In this document: positions 26,278-34,661 of the stretch, piece by piece
Layout of the letters: the number at the start of each line of letters is the position of its first letter
Numbering within the stretch: the first letter of the stretch is position 1
Assembly (NCBI RefSeq): GCF_000155595.1
Contig: NZ_DS989904.1
Coordinates: forward strand, 4,083,887 to 4,147,886
Length of the DNA: 64,000 nucleotides
From: Synechococcus sp. PCC 7335
GTDB taxonomy: Bacteria > Cyanobacteriota > Cyanobacteriia > Phormidesmidales > Phormidesmidaceae
Reading direction: 5' to 3'
The notes under the pieces: generated by a model
Database searches by the model: none
What the model was told of the DNA's origin: nothing
What the model saw: only the letters and a program-made list of their open reading frames with translations
Made by a program: the position numbers and the translations under genes

Positions 26278-26573
26278 GCGCGGTTAGTTGGGCAGGCGCT
26301 TTTGGTAATTCCGTCTTGTTCGGAATAATACCAGCGCTAATGATGTGGAAACTCCAGGGCGATAGGCCAGATGCTCACTTTGACGATCGACGGAACGAGA
26401 AAATCAGCAAAAAGTCAGGCGATTCCAGCAAGAAATCAAGCAAAAACCTAGTGATTGCATCTTTGCCCTTCTGTAATCATCGAGTCTTATATCGAGCTTT
26501 ACTCACCGTGATGATAGGAATTGCTCTCCTCGTAATTGTCCAGAATGCTCTACTGAAACTAGGTCTATGGTAG
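26274..26573 (+). CDS. C-terminal part of the aromatic amino acid permease, shifted frame
   Basis: 99 residues beginning with TTG at 26274. It overlaps the TGA of the upstream frame by four bases (TTGA). It has a hydrophobic segment (AGAFGNSVLFGIIPALMMW), a Lys/Ser-rich loop (KISKKSGDSSKKSSK) and a last hydrophobic segment (LLTVMIGIALLVIVQNALLK). These match the last two membrane spans of the permease whose first 355 residues are in the other frame. An independent small protein is unlikely. A split transporter made by re-initiation is possible but less likely than a frameshift. Confidence 0.75.
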   Translation: MSAVSWAGAFGNSVLFGIIPALMMWKLQGDRPDAHFDDRRNEKISKKSGDSSKKSSKNLVIASLPFCNHRVLYRALLTVMIGIALLVIVQNALLKLGLW

Positions 26574-26706
26574 CTCTAACGCCATCGAATCTATGTCATT
26601 AAGGTGAGGGGGTCTATCTCCATTGTTAGAAGCTTTTTGCTCAGCCACAGCACTATGCTGCTAAAGAAGAGATTAAGTTAGAGAGATCAAGGGAGACTAC
26701 TTTTTT

Positions 26707-27093
26707 ATGTTTAGAGCGACCACTCACGCTGTGATGACATTTGTTCGCCAGCTAAAGCAACTTCAAATTGGCCAGCGGCTACAGAGCTTTGTTGCGATCA
26801 CCTTTGTAGGTCTGTTTTTGCTCACTACCAGTGTGGATAATTCTAGCCTAAATAGCAGCACCAAAGCTATGCTCAATGATATGATTGCTCGCGGTGAGGC
26901 AGACGGACGCCCCGTTACCACTGCCCAATGGCGAGGTGAGAACAAGGAGTTAAAAGGTAATCCTGGAGAGCGTATAAACCGCATTGCTGAAGAGACTGGG
27001 GATGCCGTTGAAAATATGGCTGAGATCTATCCCGGCAATGCTAAGAGCGTTCTGCCTGGGATGTCTAATGATTCTTTAGAGCGAGACGATTAA
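26707..27093 (+). CDS. Small membrane-anchored protein of unknown function
   Basis: 128 residues. A hydrophobic segment lies at about 26-43 (FVAITFVGLFLLTTSV), followed by a polar, probably extracytoplasmic part with GERINRIAEETGDAVENMAE and AKSVLPGMSNDS. The upstream context (GGGAGACT close to the ATG) offers a ribosome site. Codon use and HIP1-like sites resemble the neighbours, and a hairpin follows. Small proteins with a similar GERINRIAEE block occur in cyanobacteria, but I cannot name a function. It is probably real. Confidence 0.65.
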   Translation: MFRATTHAVMTFVRQLKQLQIGQRLQSFVAITFVGLFLLTTSVDNSSLNSSTKAMLNDMIARGEADGRPVTTAQWRGENKELKGNPGERINRIAEETGDAVENMAEIYPGNAKSVLPGMSNDSLERDD

Positions 27094-27237
27094 GTTGAAC
27101 TGTTTTAGGAAAACTGTCAAATCGTTCTAACTAGTCATTCGCTAGCTAGTCATCAAATCGACGAACTAGTGGATATCATGTTCTAGTAGGGATCATTTGA
27201 AACATCCCGCTAGAAATAGCGAATAATAGAAACAGTC

Positions 27238-27274
27238 AAAAGCCTCGGCCATCTTAATGACGACCGGGGCTTTT
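27238..27274 (+). terminator. Candidate terminator after the small membrane protein gene
   Basis: AAAAGCCTCGG (27238-27248) pairs with CCGGGGCTTTT (27264-27274) with one mismatch, and the 3' arm ends in T4. It lies 145 bp after the stop at 27093 and before the convergent DUF4399 gene, so it could serve either side. Confidence 0.6.
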
Positions 27275-27336
27275 AGCATGAATAGAAAGGCACTTCAGGG
27301 CAATAGGACACTTTGTAGCCGGGCACTTATGAAAAC

Positions 27337-27855
27337 CTATTCCACTGTAACCTCGATTTTCTCTGAGAGAACCGGGTTGTCGTGGGGTATATGGCTGTAA
27401 TTGCCTAGTAGCAACTGAAGCGTATGCTCACCAGGAGGCAGCTCGAGGGTTGTTTCTGTTTGTCCACCACCAAAGTGTTTGATCTGCGTGGTCGATGGTA
27501 AAGGATCTTCTAAACTAGGTAGCTTGTCTACGTCAATCAACAGATGGTGATGCCCAGTGCCCGGTTTGTCAATGCCAGCAGGAGCAACGCCCATACCAGA
27601 GAGTCCGAACTTAACCGTGAATTCTGGAGAGACGGTTTGACCGTCAGCCGGAGAAATGATGTAGGCTTTTGCCTCGGCGGGTGCATGCGAAGGTGCGGCA
27701 ATCGCGCTAGGCACAGCTATACCTAAACTCATCAGGCACACGGCAGATAAACACCATATAGAACCTATCCATTGCCCTATCAAACGGAATAAACACCATA
27801 TAGAACCTATCCATTGCCCTATCAAACGGAATAGAGTAGGTACCACGCAATTCAT
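27337..27855 (-). CDS. DUF4399 secreted protein
   Basis: 172 residues. The C-terminal ~110 residues match DUF4399: AYIISPADGQTVSPEFTVKF, GTGHHHLLIDVD, IKHFGGGQTETTLELPPGEH and TLQLLLGNYSH. The His-rich GHHHLL block is the family mark. The function is unknown. The N-terminal part is hydrophobic and ends in SAIAAPSH, a plausible signal peptide cleavage region. It is unusually long because a 14-residue unit (LFRLIGQWIGSIWC) is encoded twice by a perfect 42-bp tandem repeat. The protein should be exported. The operator-like inverted repeat at 27890-27936 lies 35 bp upstream of its start. Confidence 0.85.
   Translation of the reverse strand: MNCVVPTLFRLIGQWIGSIWCLFRLIGQWIGSIWCLSAVCLMSLGIAVPSAIAAPSHAPAEAKAYIISPADGQTVSPEFTVKFGLSGMGVAPAGIDKPGTGHHHLLIDVDKLPSLEDPLPSTTQIKHFGGGQTETTLELPPGEHTLQLLLGNYSHIPHDNPVLSEKIEVTVE
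27747..27830. repeat. Perfect 42-bp tandem duplication inside the DUF4399 gene
   Basis: 27747-27788 and 27789-27830 are identical. The unit begins ATAAACACCATATAGAACCT. As 42 is 14 codons, the reading frame is kept, and it doubles part of the signal-peptide region. Confidence 0.95.
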
Positions 27856-27889
27856 GTTGAATCCTCTTGACGAGACACATCGTCAATTA

Positions 27890-27936
27890 TTGTACCGTTC
27901 AATACAGCTCAGATATAACTGTATTGAACGGTACAA
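27890..27936. promoter_or_regulatory. 18-bp perfect inverted repeat, candidate operator
   Basis: TTGTACCGTTCAATACAG (27890-27907) and CTGTATTGAACGGTACAA (27919-27936) are exact reverse complements around an 11-bp spacer. It lies between the DoxX-like gene and the DUF4399 gene, both on the minus strand. No T-run follows on either side, so a terminator is less likely than an operator for a dimeric regulator such as TetR type. Each arm is itself a rough palindrome (GTAC...AATAC), which fits two adjacent dimer sites. Confidence 0.6.
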
Positions 27937-27948
27937 CTAATGGCTTCT

Positions 27949-28398
27949 CTACTCAATCGTCGCACGCGTGTCCAAATCCCTAAGGTAGTAGAGAGCAAAG
28001 CAAGCTGCTAGCATAGGCCAAGCTGCATAGAACAAGATATTGGCAGATTCGAACGGTGCTAGATACTTTGGAAAAGAGATTACTGTTGAAGCAGCATGCA
28101 TTAGCAGCACTAGACCATAAGTAATCCGCTTTTGAAAGCCGATAAAAAAGCCGATCATTACCAACAGTTGGACAATCCCTAATGCGTATGAGGCGATCGC
28201 TCCGACACCGCTAATACCGTAGAAAGATTCAAACACAGCGGCAACATGCTCTGGTCTAGCGAACTTATCTATAACCCAAATAGACATGGCGATAAAGACA
28301 CTAATTCGAGTAAATAGCAGAACTAAGGATACTCTTCGAGTGATCGGCGTGCTGACGACTGTGTGACTATCTATGTTCATTTCAACCATGGCAATCAT
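27949..28398 (-). CDS. DoxX-like small membrane protein
   Basis: 149 residues with four hydrophobic segments (about 25-45, 62-90, 92-110 and 118-138). The pattern FTRISVFIAMSIWVIDKFAR, then GISGVGAIASYALGIVQLLV, fits the DoxX/DoxD-like four-helix membrane family, whose biochemical function is mostly unknown (some relate to quinone or thiosulfate oxidation). The start is taken as the ATG at 28398; internal ATGs at residues 4 and 7 are also possible. It lies upstream of DUF4399 on the same strand but separated by the inverted repeat. Confidence 0.72.
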   Translation of the reverse strand: MIAMVEMNIDSHTVVSTPITRRVSLVLLFTRISVFIAMSIWVIDKFARPEHVAAVFESFYGISGVGAIASYALGIVQLLVMIGFFIGFQKRITYGLVLLMHAASTVISFPKYLAPFESANILFYAAWPMLAACFALYYLRDLDTRATIE

Positions 28399-28574
28399 CC
28401 TTTAATCAATGCAGGTTTTCTGTGATTTATTCTGGTGCGATCACTTGGTTGGCAGATGAGAGCATTCTAAGAAACTTCTAAAAACTGCTGTCGTTAGGCG
28501 AATGCGATCGCCACTGACGATAACGTATAATTTGCCTACTTAAGGTAAAAAGACGATTATCCAGCGGGCTAGTT

Positions 28575-29120
28575 ATGTTTTACGACCTACTGACCGTTCA
28601 AAATAGAGCACTAGTCTTACGCTTCTACAAAGCCTTTGACGACCGTCATTTGCAAACTGGCCTTTCTTTGTTGTCGCCAGATCTAGTCGCGCATATGGCT
28701 GGAATAGAAAAACCCCTCACACAGTCTGAATTTGCCGCGCTTGGCACGCAAGTGTATAACGCTTTTCCAGATGGTCGTCATCATTTTAGTCAAACCGTTG
28801 CCCGCAAAGACAAGGTTACTACCTGTGGCATATTCACGGGCACCCACCTTGGCAGCTTTAAAGGAATTCCTGCTACGGGTAAGAACGTGAGCTTTAGCAT
28901 CATGCATATTGATCGCGTCAGCCATAGCAAAATCGTTGAGCACTGGGGACTAGGTGATAGTCTCTCTATGCTTCAACAGCTTGGGATAAAAGTTGTCCCT
29001 GGTCCTAATGTGTTGATAAAAATGGGTCTAAAGGCTGGCAAGACTCTAACAGATGACACATTCGAGCGGTTGCGCTCAATCACACAGCCGGATCACTACC
29101 CCCAGCTACCTGAGTACTAG
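28575..29120 (+). CDS. SnoaL-like polyketide/ester cyclase family protein
   Basis: 181 residues with an NTF2-like cone fold. Motifs: NRALVLRFYKAFDDRHLQTG, a central TQVYNAFPDGRHHFSQTVAR, TGTHLGSFKGIPATGKNVSF, and IMHIDRVSHSKIVEHWGLGD, which are typical of the ester cyclase / SnoaL group. Characterised members close rings or bind small hydrophobic ligands; most cyanobacterial ones are untested. It is soluble and divergent from the DoxX-like gene. The C-terminal ~40 residues are an extension beyond the core fold. Confidence 0.82.
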   Translation: MFYDLLTVQNRALVLRFYKAFDDRHLQTGLSLLSPDLVAHMAGIEKPLTQSEFAALGTQVYNAFPDGRHHFSQTVARKDKVTTCGIFTGTHLGSFKGIPATGKNVSFSIMHIDRVSHSKIVEHWGLGDSLSMLQQLGIKVVPGPNVLIKMGLKAGKTLTDDTFERLRSITQPDHYPQLPEY

Positions 29121-29161
29121 TCTCTACTAAGTAATGAAATCAAGTGATGAGATCCTTCGGT

Positions 29162-30844
29162 CTAAACCCCTGTTCCTGCCGGTACTTTTCCCCGCTGAGG
29201 ATGGACGCTAACGCCTGTTTGAATGGCTGTATATAATCGATTAAGTGCGTTGATATAAGCGTAGGCAGAGGCAACAACGATATCTGTATTCGCCGCGTGA
29301 CCAGAGTAAATTCTCTCGTCGTGGCGCAGACGAATAGTGACCTCTCCCATAGCATCGATGCCGGCTGTGACTGATTGAACTGAATATTCGATTAGATCGT
29401 TAGGAATATCTACAATGCGGTTGATAGCACGATAGATAGCATCAACGGGGCCGGTGCCGATAGATGCGTCGGTTAGCTCTTGTCCGTCAGGCATACGGAT
29501 AGTGATGGTAGCAGTAGGTTGAGCATTACTGCCGCAAGAAACCTGGATCAGCTCAGCTTTGAAGTGTTCGGCTACTTGCAGCGTTTCATCGTTGACAATA
29601 GCTTCTAGGTCGCGATCGCTAATCTCTTTCTTCTTATCAGCGATGTCTTTAAACCGTAGAAATGCTTTGTTCAACTCTTGGTCGCCAAGGTCAAATCCCA
29701 ATTCTTTCAAACGAGTGCGAAATGCATTCCGGCCGGAGTGTTTGCCTAAGACAATTTGATTATCGTTTAGGCCAATCAGCTGCGCGTCCATGATCTCATA
29801 GGTCAAACGGTTCTTCAGTACACCGTCTTGGTGAATACCAGACTCATGAGCAAAGGCATTGGTACCTACGATGGCCTTGTTAGGCTGCACCAGCATACCC
29901 GTCACATTTGAGACTAAGCGAGAAGATTTATAGAGTTCTTGAGTTCTAATGTTGGTAAGTGGCGCTTCAGAATCTTTGGGTAGGCCAAAGAAAGGATTGA
30001 AATACTGTCGCCGCACATGCAAAGCCATAACTAGCTCTTCTAAAGCAGCGTTACCAGCGCGTTCTCCAATACCGTTGATAGTGCATTCCAATTGTCGCGC
30101 ACCCGCTTTGACCGCTTCTAAAAAGTTGGCAACAGCTAGGCCAAGATCATTATGGCCATGAACTGAGATGACTGCCTGATCGATACTAGGTACGTTTTGC
30201 CTAATGCCGCGAATCAGATCACCGAATTCACCTGGCGTGAGATAGCCAACAGTATCTGGAATATTTAGCGTCGTTGCGCCCGCGCAGATAGCTTGTTCTA
30301 ACACTTCGTACAAAAACTCAGGCTCGCTGCGACCCGCATCTTCTGGAGAAAATTCCACGTCGCTAGTGAAGCTGCTAGCTAGACCCACCATCTCTTTAGT
30401 GATGGCTAGCACCTCCGAACGGGACTTTTTGAGTTTGTACTTCATGTGAATATCTGAAGTCGCAATAAAGGTATGAATTCGACCTTTACTAGCAGGTGCA
30501 ACTGCCTTGGCAGCAGCTTCGATATCTCCTGTAGTGGCTCTAGCTAGACCGCAGATAGTCGGGCCATCGGGCGTACCCACTTCGCTAGCGATCGCCCGGA
30601 CAGCTTCAAAATCGCCGGGGCTAGCAAATGGAAATCCAGCTTCGATAATGTCTACATTCAGCCTAGCTAGCTGTCTAGCAACCGCTAGCTTCTCCGCTAC
30701 GTTCATAGTCGCACCAGGAGACTGCTCGCCATCACGCAGCGTGGTGTCAAAGATCAGCACCCTATCTTTTTCTGGTTTGGTCGGCTTTGACTCAGCAGAC
30801 TCTGAGTTCGAAGATAGTGGGCTAGCTGAATTTAGCTGGGTCAT
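29162..30844 (-). CDS. leuA: 2-isopropylmalate synthase
   Basis: 560 residues; the first committed step of leucine synthesis (acetyl-CoA plus 2-oxoisovalerate). The HMGL-like catalytic domain starts [20 protein letters not shown] and includes [33 protein letters not shown] with metal His residues, and [20 protein letters not shown]. The C-terminal leucine-binding regulatory domain (about 400-540) has [20 protein letters not shown] and NALNRLY. Length and domain order are standard. The N-terminal ~25 residues are Ser-rich and variable. It is followed at 41 bp by the convergent SnoaL-like gene. Confidence 0.97.
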   Translation of the reverse strand: MTQLNSASPLSSNSESAESKPTKPEKDRVLIFDTTLRDGEQSPGATMNVAEKLAVARQLARLNVDIIEAGFPFASPGDFEAVRAIASEVGTPDGPTICGLARATTGDIEAAAKAVAPASKGRIHTFIATSDIHMKYKLKKSRSEVLAITKEMVGLASSFTSDVEFSPEDAGRSEPEFLYEVLEQAICAGATTLNIPDTVGYLTPGEFGDLIRGIRQNVPSIDQAVISVHGHNDLGLAVANFLEAVKAGARQLECTINGIGERAGNAALEELVMALHVRRQYFNPFFGLPKDSEAPLTNIRTQELYKSSRLVSNVTGMLVQPNKAIVGTNAFAHESGIHQDGVLKNRLTYEIMDAQLIGLNDNQIVLGKHSGRNAFRTRLKELGFDLGDQELNKAFLRFKDIADKKKEISDRDLEAIVNDETLQVAEHFKAELIQVSCGSNAQPTATITIRMPDGQELTDASIGTGPVDAIYRAINRIVDIPNDLIEYSVQSVTAGIDAMGEVTIRLRHDERIYSGHAANTDIVVASAYAYINALNRLYTAIQTGVSVHPQRGKVPAGTGV

Positions 30845-31152
30845 TGCAGAGGATTCCCGGTTTCGAAAACGGTGCTTTAACGTTAGCTTTCTATTTTATA
30901 AGGAGCTGTTCCAATCGTGGTAACAGATTTTGAAACGGAGCTTGAGTCGTGATGAACCTGTTGACAAAGTCCTGACAGTGTTTTCTGTAGTGTCTATGGT
31001 GATCAAAGAGTGCTCATAATATTCACATATTCATGCGCTCAAATGTTAGCTGAATTGAGATTCACTCTCTTAGTCAATCGTTTTTAGCTAGCGCTGAGCG
31101 GACGAACGATTGTTGATTTTCGCTGCGCGGCTATCGATAGGAGCCCAAACTT
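30845..31152. promoter_or_regulatory. Divergent promoter region of leuA and petC
   Basis: A 308-bp spacer. A TTGACA hexamer occurs at 30961-30966 on the plus strand, and a CATAAT hexamer at about 31014, but they are too far apart to form one promoter. The petC ATG is preceded by GATAGGAGCCC, which contains a good AGGAG ribosome site. Nothing else was recognised. Confidence 0.35.
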
Positions 31153-31686
31153 ATGGATAATGCACTTCCTTTAGAAAACCCGTCTCTATCTCGGCGGCAG
31201 CTTATGAATTTTTTCACTGGGTCAGTGGTGGCTGCTACCGCAGGCTATGCTCTCTATCCCATGGGTAAATTCTTTATCTCACCAAAAGAGAGTAACGAAG
31301 GTAACGGTATTTTGGCTAGAGATCAGCTCGGAAATCCTATCCCAGCTGGTCAGATTTTGGTTGAACCGCCTGGTACCCGAGCTCTTGTCGCCGGGATAGC
31401 AGGAGAGCCTACCTACCTGCTGGTGCAAGACAATATCAGTCTTAGTAAGCGAGGTATCGTAGACAACTGTACGCATTTGGGCTGTACATTTCCCTGGGTC
31501 CCGAAAGGTCAGGAATTTCAATGTCCTTGTCATGGGTCCCGTTATGACCAAGAAGGTATGGTTGTAAGGGGACCTGCACCTTTGCCACTGAAAATTGTTC
31601 ATGTGAGTGTGAAAGATGATGCCGTTTGGCTACATCCTTGGACTGAGATCGATCCTCGTACTGGGAAAAAGCCCTGGTGGGTTTAG
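31153..31686 (+). CDS. petC: Cytochrome b6f Rieske iron-sulfur protein
   Basis: 177 residues. An N-terminal twin-arginine-like stretch (LSRRQLMNFF) leads into one membrane helix (about 24-42). The Rieske domain has cluster ligands C106 and H108 in CTHLGC and C124 and H127 in CPCHGS; C111 and C126 make the disulfide. It transfers electrons from plastoquinol to cytochrome f at the thylakoid lumen side. The usual downstream partner petA is absent: the next 400 bp hold no gene and then an opposite-strand gene follows. It may therefore be a secondary PetC isoform, or the operon may have been split. The sequence itself looks fully functional. Confidence 0.95.
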   Translation: MDNALPLENPSLSRRQLMNFFTGSVVAATAGYALYPMGKFFISPKESNEGNGILARDQLGNPIPAGQILVEPPGTRALVAGIAGEPTYLLVQDNISLSKRGIVDNCTHLGCTFPWVPKGQEFQCPCHGSRYDQEGMVVRGPAPLPLKIVHVSVKDDAVWLHPWTEIDPRTGKKPWWV

Positions 31687-32091
31687 ATTAGACCGAGATA
31701 GAAAAAATCCGATAGCAGCTTGAGTAGTTTTGAGTACTGTAGTCTCGCGTAGATACAGGGGTGCGTTAGCTGAGACTTGGTTAGCTAAGACTTGGCCGAG
31801 TTGTCTAGCGTAATCTCCTCATGCAAGATGTTACCCAATGGTGATGTTGTGCAACCACCACCAAAGCCAAGAACCTTGATACGAGTGTGCAGAGCTAGCA
31901 TGACTTAGCACCCCATGGCGGCGGACGAACTAAAAATCATTGATGCTGAGTTTGTAGATTACCCGCCGCCGCTGCATCATGCCTCTAGACTACTCAGCTC
32001 TTGTCAGAGTTTCTAAGAAACGAGTAACGAAACAGAGTTACTTTCCCGTACGACTAAGCTTTTGTATGACTAATCTGCAATTAGTGTACGA
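31687..32091. other. Spacer after petC, no clear gene
   Basis: A 405-bp stretch without petA or any recognisable gene. There is a near-perfect tandem repeat (TAGCTGAGACTTGGT / TAGCTAAGACTTGGC) around 31768-31797. A short frame at about 31916-32014 (MAADELKIIDAEFVDYPPPL...) has no ribosome site that I can see and no known family. No terminator hairpin was found. Confidence 0.4.
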
Positions 32092-32583
32092 CTAAGCCGC
32101 TTGAGGAAACTCCACTTCGTCAAAGCCGTGGTAGAAAGGTTTTATCCGAGAAGCCAATAGGTCTTTCAGCTTAGGGATATCGCCACTACTGTAGACTCGA
32201 AACTCGCGCTGAACGTTTGTCGCTTCAGCACGCACCGCCTGGTTGATTACTAACGATCCCTTCAGATCGGATTCCGAACGATGGAAAGTACCTGGGGGAA
32301 TACGTAGAATGTGTCGATTAGCATCTAAACGGACGACATGATAGGGGTGAGTCCACTCAAAATTGATTAGATGGAAGGTGCGTCCGCCTGAAAGTGCAAG
32401 TATATTGTCTTCTTGGTGAGGATGAAGATAGAACTGCCAAGCGTTGTTTTTATCGTTATTTGGGCTGATGGCAGGACCTTCGTGATACACCAGATCTCTC
32501 GCGTTGGAGTCAGGAATGGTGATATCGAAGAACTGAACGCTAGGGGTGTCTCTGAACTTTTGAAAGTCGAGTAGCTGGAACAT
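32092..32583 (-). CDS. Cupin-like protein, function unknown
   Basis: 163 residues, soluble. The core shows a double-stranded beta-helix pattern: WQFYLHPHQEDNILALSGGR with metal-type His/Glu residues, then LRIPPGTFHRSESD, which resembles the second cupin motif. The latter part has VQREFRVYSSGDIPKLKDLL. No catalytic specificity can be read. It is transcribed divergently from a LysR-type regulator gene with a 222-bp spacer, the usual arrangement for a regulator and its target, so its expression probably depends on that regulator. Confidence 0.7.
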   Translation of the reverse strand: MFQLLDFQKFRDTPSVQFFDITIPDSNARDLVYHEGPAISPNNDKNNAWQFYLHPHQEDNILALSGGRTFHLINFEWTHPYHVVRLDANRHILRIPPGTFHRSESDLKGSLVINQAVRAEATNVQREFRVYSSGDIPKLKDLLASRIKPFYHGFDEVEFPQAA

Positions 32584-32805
32584 GAGGAGGAAGGCCCTTA
32601 AAATCGAAGCGCGTGGTTAACTACTTTAGTTACTTTGCCCACTTTCTCAAGTACATTAGTAGTCGCTAGAATGCGATTACTGTTGAGAAAGCTAGCTGGC
32701 TTACAGTTTGTTCTTGTAAGTTGGCTTTACCTTAGCCTCAGCTCCATAGAGGGATCAAACCGTCTGATGACGCACATCTATGCGGAAAGCGAATAGATAA
32801 CGGTT

Positions 32806-33663
32806 ATGAACATCTTTCAGCTAGAGGTGCTGGCGGCAGTGGTAGCACACGGAACTTTCTCGGATGCGGCTATGCATTTAGAGACATCGCAGTCTGCGGT
32901 AAGCCGAGCGATCGCCTCATTAGAGGGTGAGTTAGGTGTGCCGCTGTTTATCAGAGGGCGCTCTGGTGCGAGGCTAACGCCCGTTGGTGAACGCGTGATA
33001 GTCCATGCTCATCAGATGCTAGATATCAGAGAACTAATCGATTACGAAGTCAATTTAGAGAAAGGACTCTATAAATCTCGTTTGCGAATTTCCTCTTTTC
33101 GTAGCGCGGCTACTCACCTATTGCCGATCAACATCGCGCGCTTTAGAAATCGATTCCCTTATGTAGAAGTTGTTCTGTTCGAACTAGATCCCGCAGGAGT
33201 AGAACAATCTTTACGAGAAGGGCAGGCTGATATTGGTCTAATTCCGCTACCTCGATCGGAAGAGTTTCGGACAGTTGAAATCACTCGAGATGAATACGTA
33301 GTGCTATTACCAAAGAGCGAACCGCCGCCGCCCAAAGAGCTTACCTGGGAAGCGCTATCCGCCTACTCCTTCATTCTGTTTAACTATGCTGAATGCACTA
33401 GCGCGGTCAGAGAACACTGGGCGAAATGGGGACAGTCATTTGAAGTCGCCTATGTGATAAAGGAGGATTCTACAATTGTGAGCATGGTAGCGCAGGGACT
33501 AGGTGCAGCGGTTTTGCCTAGGCTGGCAGCACTGCCGATCCCAGATGATGTGTACGTGCGATCGCTTCCGGTTCGATTAGATCGAGTGATTGGGGCGGCG
33601 ACGTTAGCGAGTACGCCACCTGCACCCGCAGTCAAAATGTTCTTAGATCTGCTTGGCAGCTAG
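32806..33663 (+). CDS. LysR family transcriptional regulator
   Basis: 285 residues. The N-terminal winged HTH (1-62) is MNIFQLEVLAAVVAHGTFSD, then LETSQSAVSRAIASLEGELG and VPLFIRGRSGARLTPVGERV. The C-terminal part (about 90-285) is the periplasmic-binding-like effector domain with YVEVVLFELDPAGVEQSLRE and EDSTIVSMVAQGLGAAVLPR. The effector is unknown. It lies head-to-head with the cupin-like gene, the likely target. No obvious T-N11-A site was pinned down in the spacer. Confidence 0.93.
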   Translation: MNIFQLEVLAAVVAHGTFSDAAMHLETSQSAVSRAIASLEGELGVPLFIRGRSGARLTPVGERVIVHAHQMLDIRELIDYEVNLEKGLYKSRLRISSFRSAATHLLPINIARFRNRFPYVEVVLFELDPAGVEQSLREGQADIGLIPLPRSEEFRTVEITRDEYVVLLPKSEPPPPKELTWEALSAYSFILFNYAECTSAVREHWAKWGQSFEVAYVIKEDSTIVSMVAQGLGAAVLPRLAALPIPDDVYVRSLPVRLDRVIGAATLASTPPAPAVKMFLDLLGS

Positions 33664-33865
33664 AAGGTGCTGGCCAATCAAGAACTAAATACTCACATTC
33701 AAACAGTCACACTTAGCTCGACTGGTTACACTCAGAAATTTAGACACTCGAAATCTAGACACTTAGAAATCTAGCTAGTACTTGAGCAGCATTCTTGAGG
33801 ACTCCATGAGCTAAAGACTAGATACGTGAAGTATATTCTATCTGCGTAACCTGACTCACCTAAAT

Positions 33866-34480
33866 ATGACCTTTGGATTTAAACTTGCAATCGCCGCTGC
33901 TCATTTCTCTGTCTATATTGCTGTTGCCATCTGCATTTGGATCTTTTCGAAACGAGCTGATTTTTACACAAGTAGGCTAGCTTTACGATCGCTACCTAGC
34001 ATTTATTGGGGTTATGCTTGCTTTGCGATCGCAACATCTTACGAAATTGCCGAGCATATGAATGACCAGTGGGTGTACATCAGTCAGATCTCTGGGCTAA
34101 ACAATCTGTTCTATAGCTTTATTGTTTTTGGTGTAGGGTTTATAGCCTTGGGCCTGAAGAAAGACAGGCTGCTAGATTCTCTAGTGATTGCTGGTATGAC
34201 GGTGACACCCTTTCTCTACGGACTAAATGACAGCAAAACGGCTATTCAGATCCCTCAGCTGATTGTTGCTATTATCTTCGTCTATAAGTGGTTCATGGTC
34301 ATGCGGGACTGGCGAGTATTCCTCTATCTCTTATTCTCTAATGTGATTGCTCTAGGCTTTGGGATTGCGCTAATCGCGACGGGTAATCAGATATACCACT
34401 TGTTTATTGGGCCTGCAAGCGCAATTGGGCTGCTAATTCTAGGCTATGTGGCCTGGGTGCGCCCCCTTCAACAGAGTTAG
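33866..34480 (+). CDS. Polytopic membrane protein, function unknown
   Basis: 204 residues with about seven hydrophobic segments (near 8-27, 47-62, 75-97, 104-120, 127-145, 150-170 and 178-198). Polar signature between segments two and three: ATSYEIAEHMNDQWVYISQI. I recognise no family. It is a single gene, transcribed alone between the LysR gene (203 bp upstream) and the convergent DUF1501 gene. The frame has good length and cyanobacterial codon style, so it is probably real. Confidence 0.65.
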   Translation: MTFGFKLAIAAAHFSVYIAVAICIWIFSKRADFYTSRLALRSLPSIYWGYACFAIATSYEIAEHMNDQWVYISQISGLNNLFYSFIVFGVGFIALGLKKDRLLDSLVIAGMTVTPFLYGLNDSKTAIQIPQLIVAIIFVYKWFMVMRDWRVFLYLLFSNVIALGFGIALIATGNQIYHLFIGPASAIGLLILGYVAWVRPLQQS

Positions 34481-34661
34481 TCTGGTGATAACACCATAGG
34501 ATACTAACCAAGTTCTTCACCAACAAACAATCCGCTGAATGCATCCTTAGAGAGAAGGCCACTCCTATAGCCAGTTGCGAAGTACTAAGCTTCATCCATC
34601 AAGGGTTGTAGCTTTTAGTGAGGGTGTAAGCCGAGTGGGGAATGCTGCATGGCATTAGCGG

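Noticed and set aside
30507..30923. 138-codon frame antisense to leuA
   Set aside because: Shadow of leuA; the start of leuA and its family motifs explain the region.
31916..32014. Short frame after petC as a small photosynthesis peptide gene
   Set aside because: No hydrophobic helix as in PetL/PetM/PetN-type peptides, and no ribosome site.
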